Shown one piece after another: positions 63,860 through 64,000 of a stretch of DNA of 64,000 bases. This DNA comes from Streptomyces sp. NBC_01264. GTDB lineage: Bacteria > Actinomycetota > Actinomycetes > Streptomycetales > Streptomycetaceae. Where the stretch lies: positions 2,914,001 through 2,978,000 of the forward strand of contig NZ_JAPEOX010000001.1 in NCBI RefSeq assembly GCF_026340675.1. The letters run 5' to 3'. Made by a program: the position numbers and the translations under genes. Each line of letters opens with the position of its first letter. Positions within the stretch are counted from its first letter, which is position 1. The notes below the pieces were generated by a model. The model made no database searches and was not told where the DNA came from. It worked only from the letters and a program-made list of their open reading frames with translations.

Positions 63860-64000
63860 CTAGGCCTGCTCGGCTGCCAGTTCGCGCACCGCGTCGGCGA
63901 ACGCGTCCCCACGCTTGCTGTAGTTCGCGAACATGTCCATCGAGGCACAGGCAGGTGCCAGCAGAACCGTGTCGCCGGGTTCCGCGAGCCGGGCCGCTTC
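63860..64000 (-). CDS. murD: UDP-N-acetylmuramoyl-L-alanine:D-glutamate ligase, C-terminal end (partial)
   Basis: The last 46 codons of a gene cut by the window edge. The C-terminal domain reads [40 protein letters not shown]. The MurD end motif [19 protein letters not shown] is unmistakable in Mur ligases of this class. It stops at TAG (63862-63860). MurD adds D-Glu to UDP-MurNAc-L-Ala; its place before ftsW and murG is the standard dcw order. Confidence 0.95.
   Translation of the reverse strand, partial: EAARLAEPGDTVLLAPACASMDMFANYSKRGDAFADAVRELAAEQA

Overview
This window is high-GC chromosomal DNA from a Streptomyces. The GC content, the frequent GTG starts, the many 4-base start/stop overlaps and the gene content all point there. 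The gene order (lgt, trp genes, his operon, dnaE, lspA, ileS, divIVA, sepF, ftsZ, ftsQ, murG, ftsW, murD) is the order I know from the core of Streptomyces chromosomes. I see no tRNA, rRNA, CRISPR array, insertion sequence or phage gene.

Layout. 1-4.6 kb: a plus-strand operon for ADP-ribose and acyl-CoA metabolism (ADP-ribosylglycohydrolase, ribokinase, a 33-codon bridging ORF, CoA transferase, CoA-ester lyase). 4.7-14 kb, minus strand: lgt, a membrane-anchored DsbA-like protein, trpA, trpB, trpM and trpC, three small membrane proteins, trpE and hisI. 15-22 kb, minus strand: the his operon, hisD-hisC-hisB-(55-codon membrane ORF)-hisH-priA-ridA-hisF followed by an MFS exporter. 22-30 kb: a beta-solenoid membrane protein, a LON-domain protein, YbaK, an ABC exporter and an NYN-domain protein. 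30-33.6 kb: dnaE. 33.7-41.4 kb: DUF2252, a second DsbA-like protein, Tat-secreted PhoD, a secreted M43 metalloprotease, a dienelactone hydrolase and an MscS channel. 41.6-46 kb: a two-component system divergent from a two-gene cassette of a MurG paralogue and a LegB-type sugar-nucleotide dehydratase. 46-51 kb: Na+/H+ antiporter, GNAT, RluD, LspA and a DksA-like protein with a histone-like tail. 51-54.6 kb: a T-box riboswitch and ileS. 54.9-64 kb, minus strand: divIVA, YggT, sepF, yggS, pgeF, ftsZ, ftsQ, murG, ftsW and the end of murD.

How the genes work together. The trp and his genes are interleaved: hisI and trpE are adjacent, and PriA is the enzyme that serves both pathways in streptomycetes. 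The last 10 kb is the division and cell-wall cluster: lipid II synthesis (MurD, MurG), the SEDS polymerase FtsW, FtsQ, FtsZ, its membrane tether SepF, and the polar growth organiser DivIVA. Lgt and LspA handle lipoproteins.

The most unusual features are these. (i) A family of composite inverted repeats shares an identical 28-base core, and every copy lies between convergent genes. (ii) A second MurG-type transferase is translationally coupled to a LegB-like dehydratase next to a two-component system with an 11-bp direct-repeat operator candidate. (iii) There are two tiny translationally coupled ORFs, of 33 and 55 codons. (iv) Palindromes lie upstream of hisD and ftsZ, between trpM and trpB, and within the trpC leader. 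(v) A dispersed-repeat-like sequence is embedded in the coding linker of the first gene.
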